This document shows positions 1 to 7,763 of a DNA stretch of 18,437 nucleotides, one piece after another. Position numbers and translations under genes: made by a program. How positions within the stretch are numbered: the first letter of the stretch is position 1; each line of letters starts with the position of its first letter. The stretch is from JBDKTK01 sp039680225. GTDB lineage: Bacteria; Desulfobacterota; Syntrophia; Syntrophales; UBA4778. Location: NCBI GenBank assembly GCA_039680225.1, contig JBDKTK010000096.1, positions 1 to 18,437 of the forward strand, read 5' to 3'. Under the pieces are notes generated by a model that did not search any database, was not told the DNA's origin, and saw only the letters and a program-made list of their open reading frames with translations.

Positions 1-769
1 ACTGGCCCATGAGGCTGATCGGCACCACGGGGGAAATCTCCTTTCTTATCAGCTCCAGCGCGGCAAGGCTGTTTCCGGCCATGCCGGGCAGGACGAGATG
101 GCGGATGATTACCCCGCGTTTGCCGATATCGCCGGAAGTGATTAATTCATCTCCGGCCTGTCTGACCATTTCCTTGATGGCGGTCATTGCCCGGCCGGGA
201 TAATCCTGAGCGCCTGACAATTCGCGGGCGGCGGATTCCGAGCCGTACTTGAAGTCGGGCAGCCAGATATCGACAATTCCGTCCAGGAGCCTGATCGTGT
301 CCGGGTCCTCGTAGCCGCCGCAATTGAAGACGACCGGCAGGTCCAGTCCCTCGAGCCGCGCGATACCCAATGCCTCGACGAAACCCGGCAGGTGGGGAGT
401 CGGCGTGACCGCCTCGATATTATGGCAACCCTTTGCCGCGAGCTGCATAAAGGCATCCGCGAGCCCGCGCGGCGTTATTTCCCGCCCCCCGCCGCCCCGG
501 CCGTCGGCAAGGCTTATCTGCCAGTTCTGGCAGTACACGCATTTCAGGTTGCAGGATGAAAGGAAGACGGTGCCCGCCCCGCGTTCGCCGGAAATCGGCG
601 GCTCCTCTCCGAAATGCGGCAGCGCCCTGCTTAAAACGACATCGGGACCCAACCCGCAAAAGCCCGTTTCCCCCGCCAGGCGGTCTGCATGACAATTCCT
701 GGGGCACAGGGTGCAATCGCCCAGCATTTCCTTCAGGACGCCTATCCTGTCATTCCAGTTAATTTGCAT
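1..769 (-). CDS. PflX-like radical SAM protein (partial, 3' end outside window)
   Basis: This is a radical SAM iron-sulfur protein of the PflX/COG1313 type, related to pyruvate formate-lyase activating enzymes. Reading leftward from ATG at 769 (MQINWNDRIG), an N-terminal cysteine set lies at C19, C22, C26 and C38 in a C-x2-CPR-x3-C ... GFC pattern. It is followed by the radical SAM motif C-x3-C-x2-C at C73, C77 and C80 (CNLKCVYCQNWQIS), which binds the SAM-ligating 4Fe-4S cluster. The glycine-rich TPHLPGF and FNCGGYE segments downstream also fit the family. About 256 codons are present before the window edge, so the C-terminus is missing. The start lies 5 bases after the patatin stop codon with only a weak ribosome site, which suggests translational coupling. 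The substrate of this family is not established; the family is clear, the role is not. Confidence 0.85.
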   Translation of the reverse strand, partial: MQINWNDRIGVLKEMLGDCTLCPRNCHADRLAGETGFCGLGPDVVLSRALPHFGEEPPISGERGAGTVFLSSCNLKCVYCQNWQISLADGRGGGGREITPRGLADAFMQLAAKGCHNIEAVTPTPHLPGFVEALGIARLEGLDLPVVFNCGGYEDPDTIRLLDGIVDIWLPDFKYGSESAARELSGAQDYPGRAMTAIKEMVRQAGDELITSGDIGKRGVIIRHLVLPGMAGNSLAALELIRKEISPVVPISLMGQ

Positions 770-774
770 TTTAC

Positions 775-1839
775 TCAGAATTCTTCGACTGCTTCCCTGA
801 TGCGGTCGCTCTCGACCAGTTCGACAAACTGCTCGCCCAGCCCGGAGGAAAGCTCGACTGCCTTGCGCCATCTTTTCTTCCGGACATCGGGCTTGTCGAT
901 CAACTCTGCAAGATCGTCCCTGTCCGGCACTTTCCCACCCGGCAGGCTGCCGACAAATTCTTCGGTCGGAAAGACCATTACTGCGTTTTCCAGGTAAGAC
1001 CCCGGAACGCGCCGGCACTTGAGCTTCTTGTCCAGCCAGCCCGGGGTGAGGGATTCCTGGTGATGGAAGAACAATATCAGGTCGCCTTCCCTGGCCGGGT
1101 AAAACTGGTTGAAATGATACTGGAACAGCCCGCCGTCGCGGTAAATCCCGGTCGGCGCCCCATAGATGTTCCTGACCCCTCCTATGACGAGGGGAATGGT
1201 CCCGGAGGCCAGGACGGCCGATTTGAAATTGGCGATGTTGAGGCGGACAGTCTTCCCTTTGAATTCTCCGGTCAGGCAGAATTTCGGCGGTATCGGACTG
1301 TAAAAGAAGACTACCTGTTCGTAAAACAATCTCAACAGGGAGGCGCTCAGGGCGTTGCAGGCAAAAGCCAGCCCGACCCCGAGTTTCTGTACCCACTGCT
1401 TTTCAGAAGCGGCGAGGTTCCGGGCGCGGGCCGTCACGATCGCGAGCCGGTATTTCTTGTGGGTGAGGGCAAAGGGCAGGGCGTCTGTTTCCAGGTAGGA
1501 GTTTATGATTTTTTCCATTTCGTCCAAGAGTTTCCGGGGGCTGTCTTTGCGCTTGTAATCGGCATTGATATAAGCCTCCATGAGCCTCCGGTAGCTCTTG
1601 CCCGGTTCCGGCTGCAGCCAGGCGGCAAGCCGGAACGCCCCGGCGGAGGCGCCGGTCAGGAGGGTGGGGTAGCTTTTCCCCAGGAGCCCTCTTTCCATCA
1701 GGGTAAGGTCGAAACCGGCCGCTATCAGCCAGCGCGGGCCTACTGCCGGACCGACATAAGTCTTTACCCTGTTGAAATCGAATCCGTTTTCCCGGATTAG
1801 CTCAAAAGCCTTTTTCCCCGCCTTGACCCTGATGTCCAT
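775..1839 (-). CDS. Patatin-like phospholipase
   Basis: Predicted patatin-fold lipid acyl hydrolase of 354 aa. The nucleophile elbow is GASAG at residues 63-67 (Ser65). The partner aspartate of the Ser-Asp dyad lies in a DGG motif at 235-237. An ASGTIP segment near 211-216 matches the conserved patatin block before the aspartate. The usual N-terminal oxyanion motif (GGGxRG) is not seen in standard form; GPAVGPRW at about 30-37 sits where it should be. No signal peptide is visible, so the enzyme is probably cytoplasmic or peripheral to the membrane, acting on phospholipid or another acyl ester. The start is ATG at 1839; a TTG directly before it (1842) is possible. It is followed after 5 bases by the radical SAM gene, so the two are probably cotranscribed. 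The exact substrate cannot be told. Confidence 0.85.
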   Translation of the reverse strand: MDIRVKAGKKAFELIRENGFDFNRVKTYVGPAVGPRWLIAAGFDLTLMERGLLGKSYPTLLTGASAGAFRLAAWLQPEPGKSYRRLMEAYINADYKRKDSPRKLLDEMEKIINSYLETDALPFALTHKKYRLAIVTARARNLAASEKQWVQKLGVGLAFACNALSASLLRLFYEQVVFFYSPIPPKFCLTGEFKGKTVRLNIANFKSAVLASGTIPLVIGGVRNIYGAPTGIYRDGGLFQYHFNQFYPAREGDLILFFHHQESLTPGWLDKKLKCRRVPGSYLENAVMVFPTEEFVGSLPGGKVPDRDDLAELIDKPDVRKKRWRKAVELSSGLGEQFVELVESDRIREAVEEF

Positions 1840-1873
1840 CAATATGAAGCTCTCAAACGTAATAAAGTGCCCG

Positions 1874-1903
1874 AATCTAGCAGATAAGGCATGGCCTTAT
1901 CAA
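1874..1903 (-). promoter_or_regulatory. Putative patatin-gene promoter containing an 8-bp dyad
   Basis: Reading leftward, TTGATA (1903-1898) and TAGATT (1879-1874) are separated by 18 bases and resemble -35 and -10 elements. A perfect inverted repeat, GATAAGGC-ATG-GCCTTATC (1883-1901), overlaps the -35 box and fills most of the spacer. A dyad there would suit a repressor or a spacer-binding activator. It could instead be a hairpin ending the CysRS-like transcript, but no T-run follows it. The repeat is seen directly; the promoter reading is inference. Confidence 0.4.
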
Positions 1904-1932
1904 GCGGCAAGCGGGGAGAAAATTTTGATTTA

Positions 1933-3171
1933 TCAGATTTCCTGAAAAAGCACGCCCAGAACGCCGTCAATCTCGCGGAGGGCATGCATGGCCCTTGCGG
2001 CCTCCCGCCCCGTTGTTAAAGCCCCGCCGCTTGCTTTCACGAGCACGGCATACAACAGGTCAAAGGCTTCCTTCAGGTTAAGGTCGTTTTCCATGCCGGC
2101 CCTGAAGGCGGCTTCCAGGTCCCGGGCGAAGCCGCCTTCACCGGCGATTTTCTTCCCGGGACCGTTCTTTGCCGCTGAGCTGATTTTTTTTACCAGTGAC
2201 CTTGCATCCCGGAGAAGCGAAGCCGCGGCAGCCATATTTTTTTCGGTGTAATTGACCCTGTCCCTGTAATGGCTGTAAATCAGGAAGAAGCGCAGCTCGC
2301 TCAGGGAATGCCCATTGCCGGTCACGTCGCGAGTGTATACGATGTTCCCCAGGCTTTTCGACATCTTTTTCCCGTTCACGTAGAGGTGGCGGCAATGCAG
2401 CCAGTAGCGGGCGACCGGATATGGCCGGACGGATTCCAGCACAGCGATTATATAGTCGTGGTGGCGGACGAGGTTGTCGATCCCGCCCATGTAGATCGAA
2501 AGCGTTTCGTGGAAATAGGGGAGGATCATGCTCTGGTCCTGGACATTCCAGGAAGGCCTGCCGCTGCCAATCCGGGTATCCCAGCAGGCCCTTTCCCCGG
2601 GCCCGCAGCCGTGCCAGAGTATGAAGTCGCCGAGGTTCCAGCGCATCCCGGGGTATGTGTCGAGGTGAAAGCGCCTCCTGTGCCCGGGCCATTTTTTCAT
2701 GTCAAGGCCGTAAAGCTTTCCGAATCCGGGGAACTTGAGCGGGTCGAAATAGATGTTCCGGCCGTGCCGGTAGGCCGTCCCTTTTTCCATCAGGATTTCT
2801 ATTATGTCAATAGCGTTGTCGATGTTCTCCGAGGCGCGCGGGAAATAGTCCGGCATTTCCATCCCCAGCTCTTTCATCTCCTGCCGGAACCCCCTGATGT
2901 TGACTGCCGTGAGTTCCGCCACGGACACGCGCCTGTTGTGTGCCTCCTTTACCGCCTTGTCTTCGACGTCCGTGTAATTCATCCCCCTCTTGACGCTGTA
3001 TCCGGCGTACCGCAGGTATCTCACGACGATGTCCTCGAAAAGGAACGTGCGGAAATTCCCTATGTGGGCCCGCTGGTACACGGACGGCCCGCAGGTGAAG
3101 ATGGTCACCTCTTTCGGGTTGACGGGATGGAACTCCTCCAGCCTTTTGCCCAGGGTATTGAAAATTTTCAT
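1933..3171 (-). CDS. Cysteinyl-tRNA synthetase-like class I ligase with altered zinc site
   Basis: A 412-aa class I aminoacyl-tRNA synthetase-type protein, closest by eye to CysRS. It has FTCGPSVY with Cys27, the ATP signature HIGN (36-39), a YTDVEDK block (67-72), GRPSW (204-208) and KMSKS (269-273). True CysRS binds Zn through four ligands (E. coli C28, C209, H234, E238), and the Zn holds the cysteine thiol. Here the first Cys and the His (237) remain, but C209 is replaced by Asp212 and E238 by Ile241 (HHDYI for HHENE). The protein also ends at LGVLFQEI, about 60 residues before the E. coli C-terminus, so the anticodon-binding end is absent. MshC, a CysRS-derived ligase of mycothiol synthesis, is of similar length. 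It probably activates a substrate other than cysteine, perhaps without tRNA. The start at 3171 is chosen for its AAGGAGAG ribosome site; an upstream ATG at 3195 would overlap the MATE gene. Confidence 0.8.
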   Translation of the reverse strand: MKIFNTLGKRLEEFHPVNPKEVTIFTCGPSVYQRAHIGNFRTFLFEDIVVRYLRYAGYSVKRGMNYTDVEDKAVKEAHNRRVSVAELTAVNIRGFRQEMKELGMEMPDYFPRASENIDNAIDIIEILMEKGTAYRHGRNIYFDPLKFPGFGKLYGLDMKKWPGHRRRFHLDTYPGMRWNLGDFILWHGCGPGERACWDTRIGSGRPSWNVQDQSMILPYFHETLSIYMGGIDNLVRHHDYIIAVLESVRPYPVARYWLHCRHLYVNGKKMSKSLGNIVYTRDVTGNGHSLSELRFFLIYSHYRDRVNYTEKNMAAAASLLRDARSLVKKISSAAKNGPGKKIAGEGGFARDLEAAFRAGMENDLNLKEAFDLLYAVLVKASGGALTTGREAARAMHALREIDGVLGVLFQEI

Positions 3172-3187
3172 CGACTCTCCTTCAATT

Positions 3188-4543
3188 TCAGACATCCACT
3201 TTGACTTGCTTCCACTTTCCCTCGCGGAACCGCCAGGACATCATCAACCCCTGCATCACCATCGAGCTTACCATTGCCGACCATACCCCGACCGGGCCGA
3301 GGCCCAGGTTCAGGGCAAGCAGCCAGGCCAGGGGGAGCCTTATGATCCACATGGAAATGAATGTGACCCACATCGTGCTGCGGGTGTCGCCGGCGCCCTG
3401 CAGCCCCCCGCCCAGCACAAGGCTCAAGGCGAGGAACGGCTCGGAGAACATCGTGATCCGCAGGTACCTGACCGTCTCGGACAGCACGCCGCTGTCCTTG
3501 GCCACTACGGAGGCGAAGAACTCCGCCCAGATAAAGACAACGAGCGCCATTGTGCTCATTATGGCGACTCCCGCCCAGGCCGTTATCCAGGCGAGCTTTT
3601 CCGCCCTGTCGGGATTCCCGGCCCCGAGGTTTTGCCCCACCAGGACCGAGGCCGCCATATTGAGCGCGAAAGCGGGAAGATATATGATGGCCTCGATCCT
3701 CAGGCCGTTTGCCAGTGCGGCCAGAGCAGTGATGTTCTGCCCTTTGAGATGGCTCAGGATGTTGTAGATGATGATCGTGGCGAAATTCCATGACATCTGG
3801 AGCACCGCGGCGGGCCAGCCTATGTCGGTGATCGCCCGGATAGTGTCCCAGGAAAAATTCCAGCCGCCCCTGTACAGGGAGGCCCAGTTCCCGGTGGCGA
3901 ACATCGCCAGGCTTGCGACTGTCCCCGCCGTGACCGAGAAGGCCCCGGACAGCGCAATACCGGGATACCCCATGGCGGGCAGGGGAGGCCATCCGAACAC
4001 CAGGATGAAGTCCCCGGCGATGTTCACGATGCTGACCAGGGCCATGGCTAACAGGGGTTTCTTGACCTCGCCGCTCGCCCGGAAGATGGAGCTCGCTATT
4101 ATCAGGATGTAATTCGGGCCGAGGGCAAAGGTGAAAATCTTCAGGAAGGTTTCCGCAATGCCCCGGATTTCGTCCGGAAAGCCTGCCAGGGAGATTATTT
4201 CCCTGTTGAAGAAAATGAACACGGACATTATCAGGACTGTTACGATCAGGCTGAAAATGATCGATTGCCGTGCCACGTCCACGGCCCTTTTTATGTTCCC
4301 GGCGCCGATCGCCCGCGACACAAGGGCCAGAGTGCCGATGCTGATGGCGTTGGCAACTATGATGACGAGGAAGTAAAGCTGGGTGACGAAACCCACTGCG
4401 GCCTGAACCATGGGGCTGATCAGGCCCGCCACGTATATGTCCACGATCCCGATCAGGAAGTTCAGAACCATGATGATCATCATGGGCCAGGCGAGCTGCC
4501 ATATGTTGCTGCGGTAATCTCCGGCGGTAAGGACGGAACTCAT
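3188..4543 (-). CDS. MATE family efflux transporter
   Basis: A 451-aa polytopic inner-membrane protein with about twelve hydrophobic helices and the look of the MATE (NorM/DinF-type) family. Such proteins are cation-coupled exporters of drugs or metabolites. Family-like segments include the N-terminal IWQLAWPMMIIMVLNFLIGIVDIYVAG, where the Pro in helix 1 and the Asp in helix 2 are usual, SRAIGAGN near residue 87, LVGQNLGAGNPDRAEKLAW in the second half, and GGGLQGAGDTRSTMW near residue 370. The two repeated GAGN/GAGD loop elements reflect the internal two-fold repeat. A GGAGG lies somewhat far (about 15 bases) before the ATG. The CysRS-like gene starts 16 bases after the stop, so the two probably form an operon. 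The transported compound is unknown. Confidence 0.9.
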   Translation of the reverse strand: MSSVLTAGDYRSNIWQLAWPMMIIMVLNFLIGIVDIYVAGLISPMVQAAVGFVTQLYFLVIIVANAISIGTLALVSRAIGAGNIKRAVDVARQSIIFSLIVTVLIMSVFIFFNREIISLAGFPDEIRGIAETFLKIFTFALGPNYILIIASSIFRASGEVKKPLLAMALVSIVNIAGDFILVFGWPPLPAMGYPGIALSGAFSVTAGTVASLAMFATGNWASLYRGGWNFSWDTIRAITDIGWPAAVLQMSWNFATIIIYNILSHLKGQNITALAALANGLRIEAIIYLPAFALNMAASVLVGQNLGAGNPDRAEKLAWITAWAGVAIMSTMALVVFIWAEFFASVVAKDSGVLSETVRYLRITMFSEPFLALSLVLGGGLQGAGDTRSTMWVTFISMWIIRLPLAWLLALNLGLGPVGVWSAMVSSMVMQGLMMSWRFREGKWKQVKVDV

Positions 4544-4664
4544 CTGGGTTAAGGAAAGCCTCCGTTGAATTCGGAAAGTCGCGGCGCAGCCGTTCGCGCA
4601 CGTCAGCGTAAAGTCTACTTCAAAGCGGGGGTAAAGGGAATGATGATAATAAATCCGGCGGGGA

Positions 4665-5948
4665 TCAATACCAATCGGCCCTGGTGAGCGGAAGTCCGCT
4701 GGGGCCGCCCTGCGGCTTGAAAAGAAGGGCCTGGTACACGTTGACCTTGCCTGTCCTGAAGCCGTAGGCCGAGCCCGACATGAACAGTTTCCACGTCCTG
4801 TATTTTACTTCGCCTGCCGCCTTCAGGGCCTCCTCACGGTTCTCTTCCAGGCGCCTGACCCAGTTCCTCAGCGTCAGCATGTAATGCTCCCTGAGGCTTT
4901 CCACATCCCGGATTTCGAATCCCGCCTGTTCGGCATAGGCGAGCGTCTTGTTTAAGGGGAGGAGATCGCTGTCCGGAAAGACATAATTGTCGATAAATGA
5001 ATCCCTGTTTTCCAGGTACCTGTTGCCCTGCGTTATCCCGTGGTTCAGAAAGACTCCGCCGGGCTTCAGCAGTTTCCATGCATGTGTGAAATATTCTCTG
5101 AGCGTCGCCTCGCCGACATGCTCGACCATGCCGACGCTCACAATTTTATCGTAGGCCGATTCGCCTTGTTCTTCGCGGTAATCCCTTAAATGCACTTCGC
5201 ATGTATTCGAGGCTCCTTCGGACGCGATTTTTTGATTGGCGAATTCAGCCTGGTTTCTGCTCAGAGTGATGCCGGTGCACCGGGCACCATAATTTCGGAA
5301 GGCATGAAGCAGCAGCCCTCCCCATCCGCAGCCGATGTCGAGCAGCCTGTCCCCCGGCCGGAGGCGCAGTTTTCTGCAGATGTAATCGAGCTTGCCGGCC
5401 TGGGCTGTGTCGAGGTCTTCATCCGGTCCGGTAAAATATCCCGATGAGTATACAAGACGGGAATCCAGGAAAGTCTTAAAAAAATCGTTGGAGACGTCGT
5501 AATGATACCTGATCGCCTGCTGGTCGCGTTCGGGCGAGTGAGGATGGCCCGAAAGCTTTGCGGTTTCCGTTGAAGAATTATTTTCCCCTTTGGGGAGGCT
5601 GAGGAGGGACATTGAGAAAGACACCATTTCCGGCAGCCGCCATTTCCTGGATATGAAATAGTCCGAAATTGCAAACGCCGCTTCCAGGTCTCCTTCAATA
5701 TCGAAATCCCGGAAGATGAATGCTTCCCCGAGAGACTTGTCGCCGGGCGGACGAAACATCTTCCTTAAGGCCCCGGGGTGGTTGAGGACAAGGGAAAACG
5801 CGGCAGTCCGGCCGGGGGCGGGGCCGTGCACGTGGCCGTCCCAGAAGCGCACGGAAAAATCGAGCGGCCCGTAATCTCTGAAGAGCCATTCAAGGAAAGA
5901 AACGCATCTCCGCACAGATTCGGGCTGGATGAGCGTGTCCGGTTTCAT
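4665..5948 (-). CDS. cfa: Cyclopropane-fatty-acyl-phospholipid synthase family methyltransferase
   Basis: A 427-aa enzyme of the CFA synthase family, which adds a methylene group from SAM across the double bond of acyl chains in membrane phospholipids. An N-terminal lipid-contacting region (about 1-120) is followed by the family marker YHYDVSNDFF (148-157), SAM motif I LDIGCGWGG (203-211), VEHVG with the catalytic Glu276, His303 in LNHG, and Tyr356 in EHYMLTL. These match the bicarbonate-binding Glu, His and Tyr of the E. coli enzyme. The E. coli Cys139 position (YSCAYW) is Ser169 here (YSSGYF). A polar, poorly conserved linker at about 120-142 joins the domains. The gene appears to have its own promoter and stands before the MATE gene with a 121-bp gap. 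Methyl branching instead of a ring is a possible alternative reaction in this family. Confidence 0.88.
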   Translation of the reverse strand: MKPDTLIQPESVRRCVSFLEWLFRDYGPLDFSVRFWDGHVHGPAPGRTAAFSLVLNHPGALRKMFRPPGDKSLGEAFIFRDFDIEGDLEAAFAISDYFISRKWRLPEMVSFSMSLLSLPKGENNSSTETAKLSGHPHSPERDQQAIRYHYDVSNDFFKTFLDSRLVYSSGYFTGPDEDLDTAQAGKLDYICRKLRLRPGDRLLDIGCGWGGLLLHAFRNYGARCTGITLSRNQAEFANQKIASEGASNTCEVHLRDYREEQGESAYDKIVSVGMVEHVGEATLREYFTHAWKLLKPGGVFLNHGITQGNRYLENRDSFIDNYVFPDSDLLPLNKTLAYAEQAGFEIRDVESLREHYMLTLRNWVRRLEENREEALKAAGEVKYRTWKLFMSGSAYGFRTGKVNVYQALLFKPQGGPSGLPLTRADWY

Positions 5949-5974
5949 GTTGCCGTCCTCAAAAAAACTGGCTC

Positions 5975-5980
5975 ATTATA
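5975..5980 (-). promoter_or_regulatory. -10 element of the cfa promoter
   Basis: On the minus strand the sequence reads TATAAT, a perfect sigma-70 -10 hexamer, about 26 bases before the cfa start codon. The best-placed -35 candidate upstream is poor (GGCAAA at 17 bases), so the promoter may need an activator or be weak. A small inverted repeat, CCCGA-TTTT-TCGGG, lies just upstream at about 6005-6018 between the divergent genes. Confidence 0.45.
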
Positions 5981-6035
5981 ATTCCTGTCCGGATATATTT
6001 GCCGCCCGATTTTTCGGGTTGATATTGCTGAATCT

Positions 6036-6064
6036 GTGACGCGTATATGGATGAGCCGTATAAA
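6036..6064 (+). promoter_or_regulatory. Putative promoter of the UbiA-family gene
   Basis: GTGACG (6036-6041) and TATAAA (6059-6064) are separated by 17 bases and match four and five positions of the sigma-70 consensus. Transcription would begin near 6071 and leave a leader of about 95 bases before the UbiA-family ATG at 6166. A second TATAAA at 6112-6117 has no fitting -35 box. No riboswitch-like structure was recognised in the leader. Confidence 0.35.
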
Positions 6065-6165
6065 CCGGATGGAGCGGGTATGAAGATATCTCTGTCTACG
6101 ATCTTCATTGTTATAAAGGCCGGAATGTAATAAATTACCTAAATTGCCGGTTGAAAGAGATATCG

Positions 6166-7119
6166 ATGAGAGTTCGCCCTGCGGTAAAAATTTTTGATAA
6201 AGAAATGGGGCCGGTGCAGGCCCTCGTCAAGGCGTTCCGGGTCCACTTCGTGCCGCCGAGTTTCCTTCCCGCAATACTGTGCGGCTTGATCCCCCTGTCG
6301 AGGGAAGGGGTGTTCCAGCCCGGATTTTTTTCCCTGGTGGTTATCGGAGTTACCATCAACCACTTCGGTCTGAACATGATTGACGATGTTTTCGATTTCC
6401 GCCACAATGCCGATATTTCCAGCGCCGCGGAAAAGAACCCCTATACGGGCGGCAGCGGCGTCCTGACCGCCGGACTGCTTTCCGACAAACAGCTTTTCAC
6501 GGCATCCCTGGTTTGTTTTGCGGCGACAGCCCTGATCGGTTTTTATATAGCCGCCGTGAAGGGCTGGCCGGTCCTCGCCCTGGGCCTCTTCGGCCTGTTC
6601 TGTTCCATCTACTATACGGTCCCGCCGATTAAATTCGGGTACAGGGGGTTCGGCGAGCTTGGCCTGCTGGTCAATTTCGGTCCCGTGATCGGGCTGGGCG
6701 CCTATTACGTGCAGTCGGGAAAGTTCGGCGCCGAACCCTTCCTGATCTCGCTCGTCCCGGGCTTCATGATGTGGTCGATGATCATAATTAACGAGATCCC
6801 CGATTTCGAGGACGACAGGAAAGCGGCAAAACTGAACCTGGTGGCCCGGTTCGGGAGGAAAACGGGCGCCTGTCTTTACATCCTGGGACTGTGTGCGGCT
6901 TACACGGTCCTGTTGGGCTCCGTTGTCTCGGGGATAGCGCCGGTTTACGAGCTTTTGGGCTTTGCGAGCCTGCCCTGGGCCTGGAATTCGGTGAGTGTCC
7001 TCCTGCGCAACCTGGATGACAAGCTGGGCCTTGCCCCTGCAAACCTTGGCATGATCAAGGTCCATTTCATTACGGGGGCCGGCCTCATTGCCGGTTACCT
7101 CATTAATTATTTCGTGTGA
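6166..7119 (+). CDS. UbiA family prenyltransferase, MenA-like
   Basis: A 317-aa integral membrane prenyltransferase of the UbiA superfamily. It shows two Asp-rich Mg-diphosphate motifs: NMIDDVFD at 70-77, and NEIPDFEDD at 209-217 followed by AKLNLVARFGRKTG. The IYYTVPPIKFGYRGFGELGL stretch (148-167) is typical of MenA-like enzymes, which join a polyprenyl chain to 1,4-dihydroxy-2-naphthoate in menaquinone synthesis. About eight or nine hydrophobic segments are present. The start at 6166 is preferred because AAAGAGAT precedes it at normal spacing; an in-frame TTG lies at 6151. No other quinone gene is nearby, so a different aromatic or lipid acceptor cannot be excluded. Its 3' end overlaps the opposite-strand YkgJ-type gene by 17 bases. 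Confidence 0.85.
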   Translation: MRVRPAVKIFDKEMGPVQALVKAFRVHFVPPSFLPAILCGLIPLSREGVFQPGFFSLVVIGVTINHFGLNMIDDVFDFRHNADISSAAEKNPYTGGSGVLTAGLLSDKQLFTASLVCFAATALIGFYIAAVKGWPVLALGLFGLFCSIYYTVPPIKFGYRGFGELGLLVNFGPVIGLGAYYVQSGKFGAEPFLISLVPGFMMWSMIIINEIPDFEDDRKAAKLNLVARFGRKTGACLYILGLCAAYTVLLGSVVSGIAPVYELLGFASLPWAWNSVSVLLRNLDDKLGLAPANLGMIKVHFITGAGLIAGYLINYFV

Positions 7120-7708
7120 ACATCTGTACAGCCTGCGCCCGTGCTTCGCTTGGGTCCGCAGCCGACGGTTGCTGCAGTTCATTGATGACGAGGTACTTCC
7201 GTACCAGCATGGGAGAAGGCCGCAACCCGATAAAGCGCCCCCAGAATTTGTTCGCCTGCGTTTCGGGCGGGGCGCGAAACGGCGCTGCGGGACAGAAGCT
7301 CGAGTCAAATATGGAATACCCGCTCTCCCCTTTCAGCATAGTGTGCAGCAGTTGCAGGTGGACATCATGCCCGGGGCAGTCCCGGATATTCGCGTACTGG
7401 AATGAAAAAGGGAACAGGATGCAGGCCTGCGGCCTCAGGCGATGTTCGTAAATGGAGCAGGCGGTGCCGCGCATGAAAATGCAGCGCGTTTCCCGGCCCT
7501 TGAGCTGGAGGGAAAAGGACTGCTCGTACGAGCGGAACAGGTCATGCTCCGAGGCGCCGTAATATATCGACAGCTCCAGCAGGTCGCGCCAGGAGAACCT
7601 CGGCATGTAACGGCTGCAGCAGGATCCGCACATCTGGCACTGGAACGGGAGATAGATGTCGAAATCAGGAAACTGCACTTTTGTAAAGATCATTCCGAAT
7701 CTTCTCAT
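7103..7708 (-). CDS. YkgJ family cysteine-cluster protein
   Basis: A 201-aa protein of the YkgJ/CxxCxxCC family, thought to bind a metal or iron-sulfur cluster; the biochemical role is unknown. The leading motif is C-x2-C-G-x-C-C at C24, C27, C30 and C31. Further cysteines at C76, C84, C96 and C111 fall in the usual RCIF ... ACSIYEHRLRPQAC ... FPFSF ... DCPGH pattern, so all eight family cysteines are present. The start at 7708 is chosen for the strong CAGGGGGT ribosome site directly before it; the open frame extends farther upstream but that part overlaps the baeRF3 gene and has no family similarity. The last 17 bases overlap the end of the convergent UbiA-family gene, with no room for a terminator between them. 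It lies 113 bases after baeRF3 and may be cotranscribed with it. Confidence 0.82.
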   Translation of the reverse strand: MRRFGMIFTKVQFPDFDIYLPFQCQMCGSCCSRYMPRFSWRDLLELSIYYGASEHDLFRSYEQSFSLQLKGRETRCIFMRGTACSIYEHRLRPQACILFPFSFQYANIRDCPGHDVHLQLLHTMLKGESGYSIFDSSFCPAAPFRAPPETQANKFWGRFIGLRPSPMLVRKYLVINELQQPSAADPSEARAQAVQMFTRNN

Positions 7709-7763
7709 CTTACCCCCTGTTGGAAGCGCGAGAAAATCGATCAGTCTGCCCGTGGATTCCTGG

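Noticed and set aside
2269..3204. 311-codon plus-strand frame opposite the CysRS-like gene.
   Set aside because: It mirrors the ligase in antisense, is unusually rich in Pro, Val and His, and has no family resemblance.
3168..4601. 477-codon open frame on the same strand as the MATE gene in another frame.
   Set aside because: It is rich in Arg, His, Gly and Pro with no domain, as expected for a shifted frame of GC-rich DNA. The MATE frame has clear membrane segments and family motifs.
6139..7308. 389-codon open frame on the minus strand opposite the UbiA-family gene.
   Set aside because: Low-complexity, charged product with no recognisable domain; the plus-strand frame has both Asp-rich prenyltransferase motifs.
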